Shown here in pieces: positions 62,601-64,000 of a stretch of 64,000 nt of DNA. The notes beneath the pieces were generated by a model, which did no database searches, was not told where the DNA came from, and saw nothing but the letters and a program-made list of their open reading frames with translations. The DNA comes from Chloroflexaceae bacterium (GTDB lineage Bacteria; Chloroflexota; Chloroflexia; Chloroflexales; Chloroflexaceae): assembly GCA_025057155.1 (NCBI GenBank), contig JANWYD010000001.1, positions 292,377 to 356,376 on the forward strand, read 5' to 3'. Each line of letters begins with the position of its first letter. The stretch's first letter is position 1. Made by a program: the position numbers and the translations under genes.

Positions 62601-64000
62601 ACAGCAGCGCCAGCTTCACCATCGATCAGCCTGACCTGACCAAGGCCCTGGCGGCAACGTCGGCGGCGCACACCGGCGGCGCCAACGTGACCATCGGCGA
62701 GATCGTGACCTACGAGCTGGTCGTCGCCTTACCTGAGGGCGTTATCCCCTCGCTCGTCCTGGTAGACGACCTGCCCGCCGGTCTGGCCTTCGTCCCCGGC
62801 TCGGTGACGGTGGACACCACCGGCTTCAACGGCACGGCCCCCGACCCGACGGTCAGCGGCGGCGCGGGCAGTGGCGACGATGTGACGATCAGCTTCGGCG
62901 CCATCAACGTCGCCGTGGACAATGACGCCGGCAACAACAGTTTCCGCGTGCGCCTCCAGGCCCGCGTGCTCGACGTGGCCGGCAACGTGGGGCTGCCGCC
63001 GGCCCAGACCACGCTGATCAACCGCGCCAGCGTCAGTGTGAGCAGTGGCGCGCCGATCGCCAGCAACGAGGTGACAGTCACAGTGGTCGAGCCGCGGCTG
63101 GAGATCGCCAAGGTCTTCACTCCCGACCGGGCCTACGCCGGCCAGACCGTCGAGGTGAGGCTGACCGTGCGCAACACCGGCGCGTCCGACGCCTTCGACG
63201 TGGTCATCGTTGACCCGCTGGATGCGCGCTTCGTCGCCGTGGCCGAAGCCAGCACTCCAACCGGCTTCACCTTCGCATACAATGCCGGAACGCGCACCGT
63301 GCGTTACACCGGTGGCGGCATCCCCGCCGGCGCAAGCCGCGACTTCACCTTCCTCGTCACCCTGGCAAACCCGGCCACCGCAGGCGAGGTGATCACCAAC
63401 CGCGCCACTGTCACCGAGGCCAGCACCCTGCCCGGCGCCGATGGCGGTGAGCGAGAGCTGCCGGATGTTGACGGCAGCGACGATCTGACCATCGTGGCCA
63501 CTGACCTGGAGCTGACCAAGAGTGACGGCGGGGCCAGCGCCGAGCCGGGCGCCGCGATCACCTTCATCCTGAGCTACCGCAACGTGGGCAACCAGGACGC
63601 CACCGGCGTGGTTCTGACCGAGACGGTGCCGGCCAACACCAGCTTTGACGCGACGGCCAGCACCGCGGGGTGGAGTTGCGCCAACGGCGCGCCTGCGGGC
63701 ACGGTCTGCACCTTCACGGTTGGCAGCCTGGCGGCAGGGGCGAGCGGCAGCGTCAACTTCGTCGTGCGGGTGAACAACCCGCTGCCCGCGGGCGTGACCG
63801 AGGTGGCCAACGCCGCTCGCGTTGACGATGATGGCAGCAACGGCGCCGACCCGACTCCGGGCAACAACCAGGCCAGCGACAGCACACCGCTCGCTGCTGC
63901 GCCGGACCTGGAGCTGACCAAGAGCGACGGCGGGGCCAGCGCCGAGCCGGGCGGCACGATCACCTTCATCCTGAGCTACCGCAACGTGGGCAACCAGGAC
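56612..64000 (+). CDS. Giant secreted DUF11 (conserved repeat) protein, 3' end outside window
   Basis: At least 2463 codons, open to the right edge. ATG 56612 follows AGGAGGAG. The signal peptide is MRRRLLRLFATVVMLATVIV-type, ending near PRPVFA (residue 32). The remainder is a chain of immunoglobulin-like DUF11 modules, recognisable by GDTVTYRxxxxN, DxLPxGL and ITNxAxV steps. A larger unit that begins KSIVATSxAHT and reads VAIGEIVRYRLAV recurs at 59581 and 60652, exactly 1071 bp (357 codons) apart, with more distant copies near 61710 and 62690. Near the right edge two 96-bp segments (63503-63598 and 63905-64000) differ at three bases. Probably a cell-surface or sheath structural/adhesive protein (family-level inference). 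The C-terminal sorting end is out of view. Confidence 0.9.
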   Translation, partial: MRRRLLRLFATVVMLATVIVGLAASPRPVFAVGQPVAALNAPAQALIGQPFDFTVTFDNADPADTGYGPFVDLVFPATGVDGDDGITFLNATYLGAGLNTASITFDADGCVPHPYARLTDGSYQQVCGTPGDTLVVIQLPFGSFTPEQPPVEIRVQAAVSPLADLGVPLPIFARAGFQFGNDPLDNWCCDSVLLNPASPNTATWPNQPVTPTLFSVRKTYLGPEDETATGPNFPRQYRVDVDLPNGQTVTNLEISDTLPPQMQFVSLDAVLVNGSPAGSVAVSTPSTTTPGGVLTRRIASVTGTTASADASMIFTFYVPRLDAASAAVLNPATGAPRVLDNNANASATWTPVDPRDPPTLVSASAGTPGHRLTARSLATQKRVTVVNDVGAAGPTPGDTLEYTIEVQISDFFAFNQVTLADVLSDGQRFDPSFPPTLQVNGNGFVSASVSFAAANYTVTPNYTPDSPAPNDGTTSIEFRISNELATRGQTGALIGGCVPATGTGGPAPNCSVYNDGPTTARVVFRAIIQENYSDDYPSGDSSVDEGDSVSNQVTVTGTLLNVANLAATGATVSDGSAASASVGRGALSKSIYALNGSTTLPNPVQLAPGDTVTYRLQLILPTSDAEDLRLVDYLPLPIFPVTTFTFDPNIAGSIPPVNTATYGPADTWRARFPVATVPHPTVSVSTVGNSVSFNFGSFDDPQSLPSRIDLLLTVRASDRPTADRLLLTNQVRRIAGSTGLAQATDDAIVQVVMTQPILRISKGVTGSTNPGATLSPPVAGPVPFAAPGASGAPFTGTIGSTALAATPVDSNIAGVDANDLVSFAIVIENRGSGTRGAYDIAITDILPPGLIIPTGGAGLNLKVYNGAGTAVPFTYLGGGGPGNEDDLFNNGIQLIDTSVGACQRYHPNDGSNIIVITYDLQVDPDVQPGQVILNRGTLTGYAGDEGGTNHVDPAGPPFDQASVTAATPQLAKSIVATSAAHTEESATPPVAIGEIVRYRLAVRVPEGRWDAAQIQDRMPDGLRFLNDNTARAALISNSAGLASDTLSGAGLAISGNAPATPSFLLPDAAVSASATTNNDTYGSGTDVFFNLGTLNNADNDPDDEYVVVEFNALVENVAGNTAGVQRANDFIVYRAGSPITAPGGGGPIASNSIAARVVEPARTLDKTIANPASATGDAGDTITYRIDYANPTGANVTDAFDVRISDTLPANLTLNVASVTVTLNGGATGVTNSSAGNTVEVTIDRAPPGSSVRIEYTATVGTGVTPGQQVTNTANLSYTSLPGTNGAAAGDNPTGSATPGAPGSATGERIATASDPATLTVISPAPTKSIVATSEAHTSESASPRPVAIGEIVRYRLAVRLAEGSAPNFQLLDNLPGGLTFLNDGSARVAFVANEAGGGISSSTITTSLPGCSGLNVTGNSATLAALPSGSITCPLPAGVISPATFGTGADPTFSLGTLTNSDSDADEEFVVVEFNALVDNTVAGNNTAGANRDNTFAVRVNSTSIATSGSVRVRIAEPSFTLNKQVIATPTDAGDTVTYRVTFTSATGSNRTTAFDVRLRDPLPADLTLNLASVSVTPGGGASGVTNNSAGNTVEVVVAQIPPGGSVTVEYSATVNAGAVNGRTLTNTANLTYTSLPGSNGTTTNPTGSATPGASGSDTGERNGSGTGRNNYRGDATANVTLATPTIEKLAPTPAQYTIGEVVTFDLRVTLPEGVTQGLVVTDDLPPGLAFLNYSIVTADPLLAAPYAGNVGSLSVTRTGPATVPGASGEDLVLTFPDVTTTDDNNANNNAFLVRLQARVLNVIGNQNGASLTTTARLSYTNPNTGVSVTVNAPDARTITVVEPVLSIAKSILTPPDPADAGGVVTYRVVISHAAGSVGTAYDVVVTDPIPAGLTNATLVGVSAVGITPPSADISGGVVRVPASDSFDLPPGASVTLDFRAEIGGGVSPGQTITNRASAVWSTIDGDSADERSEGDGLADGNELLNSGALNDYEINSSASFTIDQPDLTKALAATSAAHTGGANVTIGEIVTYELVVALPEGVIPSLVLVDDLPAGLAFVPGSVTVDTTGFNGTAPDPTVSGGAGSGDDVTISFGAINVAVDNDAGNNSFRVRLQARVLDVAGNVGLPPAQTTLINRASVSVSSGAPIASNEVTVTVVEPRLEIAKVFTPDRAYAGQTVEVRLTVRNTGASDAFDVVIVDPLDARFVAVAEASTPTGFTFAYNAGTRTVRYTGGGIPAGASRDFTFLVTLANPATAGEVITNRATVTEASTLPGADGGERELPDVDGSDDLTIVATDLELTKSDGGASAEPGAAITFILSYRNVGNQDATGVVLTETVPANTSFDATASTAGWSCANGAPAGTVCTFTVGSLAAGASGSVNFVVRVNNPLPAGVTEVANAARVDDDGSNGADPTPGNNQASDSTPLAAAPDLELTKSDGGASAEPGGTITFILSYRNVGNQD
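63503..64000 (+). repeat. Near-identical 402-bp-period repeat inside the DUF11 gene
   Basis: GACCTGGAGCTGACCAAGAG starts both copies (63503 and 63905); 93 of the 96 visible bases match. The second copy runs off the window, so further copies may follow. The period is 134 codons, one DUF11 module. Confidence 0.85.

Noticed and set aside
61136..62671. 511-codon leftward frame antisense to the DUF11 gene
   Set aside because: Begins and ends inside the repeats and mirrors their period; no independent signal.

Overview
The window is GC-rich bacterial chromosome and reads like a filamentous or phototroph-related Chloroflexota (Roseiflexus/Chloroflexus type). Pointers, in decreasing strength: a secreted beta-propeller protein ending in FLPLLVRN, a tail I associate with exported Chloroflexota proteins; a giant secreted DUF11 repeat protein; a five-GAF/PP2C regulator; PurL with a fused PurS-like N-terminus; and many short GC-rich palindromes between genes. 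No marker fixes the genus. I saw no rRNA, tRNA, CRISPR array, insertion-sequence transposase or prophage, so this is mostly housekeeping core with accessory stretches at about 27-31 kb and 50-57 kb.

Layout. 0-8 kb (leftward): a GCS2-type carboxylate-amine ligase cut by the window edge, a MoxR/DUF58/BatA-like/DUF4175-like membrane cluster, and a zinc-ribbon protein. 8-15 kb: a SulP permease, an AI-2E family membrane protein, tatC-tatB, a sigma-70-like factor, aat and an unidentified membrane protein. 15-20 kb: purL and a divergent transaldolase-phosphoribulokinase pair, sharing a compact two-promoter region around a perfect hairpin. 20-27 kb (leftward): mtnA, a MetE-like protein, a PfkB (adenosine-kinase-like) kinase, ahcY and metK. 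These would together run SAM synthesis, SAH hydrolysis, adenosine recapture and methylthioadenosine salvage. 27-37 kb (leftward): the nusA-ylxR-infB-rbfA-methyltransferase-nrnA-truB information-processing block. It has no rimP and is interrupted by a decayed formylglycine-generating-enzyme-like gene on the other strand.

37-49 kb (rightward): pyruvate-dehydrogenase-type E1 alpha and beta, a cytochrome P450, a YgfZ/GcvT-like protein, a five-GAF PP2C phosphatase and a large double-vWA membrane protein. 49-57 kb: a secreted TolB-like propeller protein, about 1 kb of poorly coding DNA, a candidate 44-residue membrane protein, a stand-alone E2 acyltransferase domain next to a GPH-type sugar transporter, endonuclease III and a CinA-like protein. 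From 56.6 kb to the right edge one open frame encodes at least 2463 residues of secreted DUF11 repeats.

Small repeats are the most distinctive part of the non-coding DNA: a 270-bp element with 24-bp inverted ends, a family of about 130-bp elements whose ends read GTCTGTRAAC, GCGCAACCC/GGGTTGCGC palindromes, and CCACACCT octamer arrays. I found no clearly new multi-gene system. The strongest leads are these repeat families, a MetE-like protein lacking the usual zinc ligands, the prokaryotic CinA-like domain, the C-terminal tail motif, and the interrupted nusA-truB block. Start codons below were chosen from ribosome-binding sites and family alignments from memory; no database search was possible.
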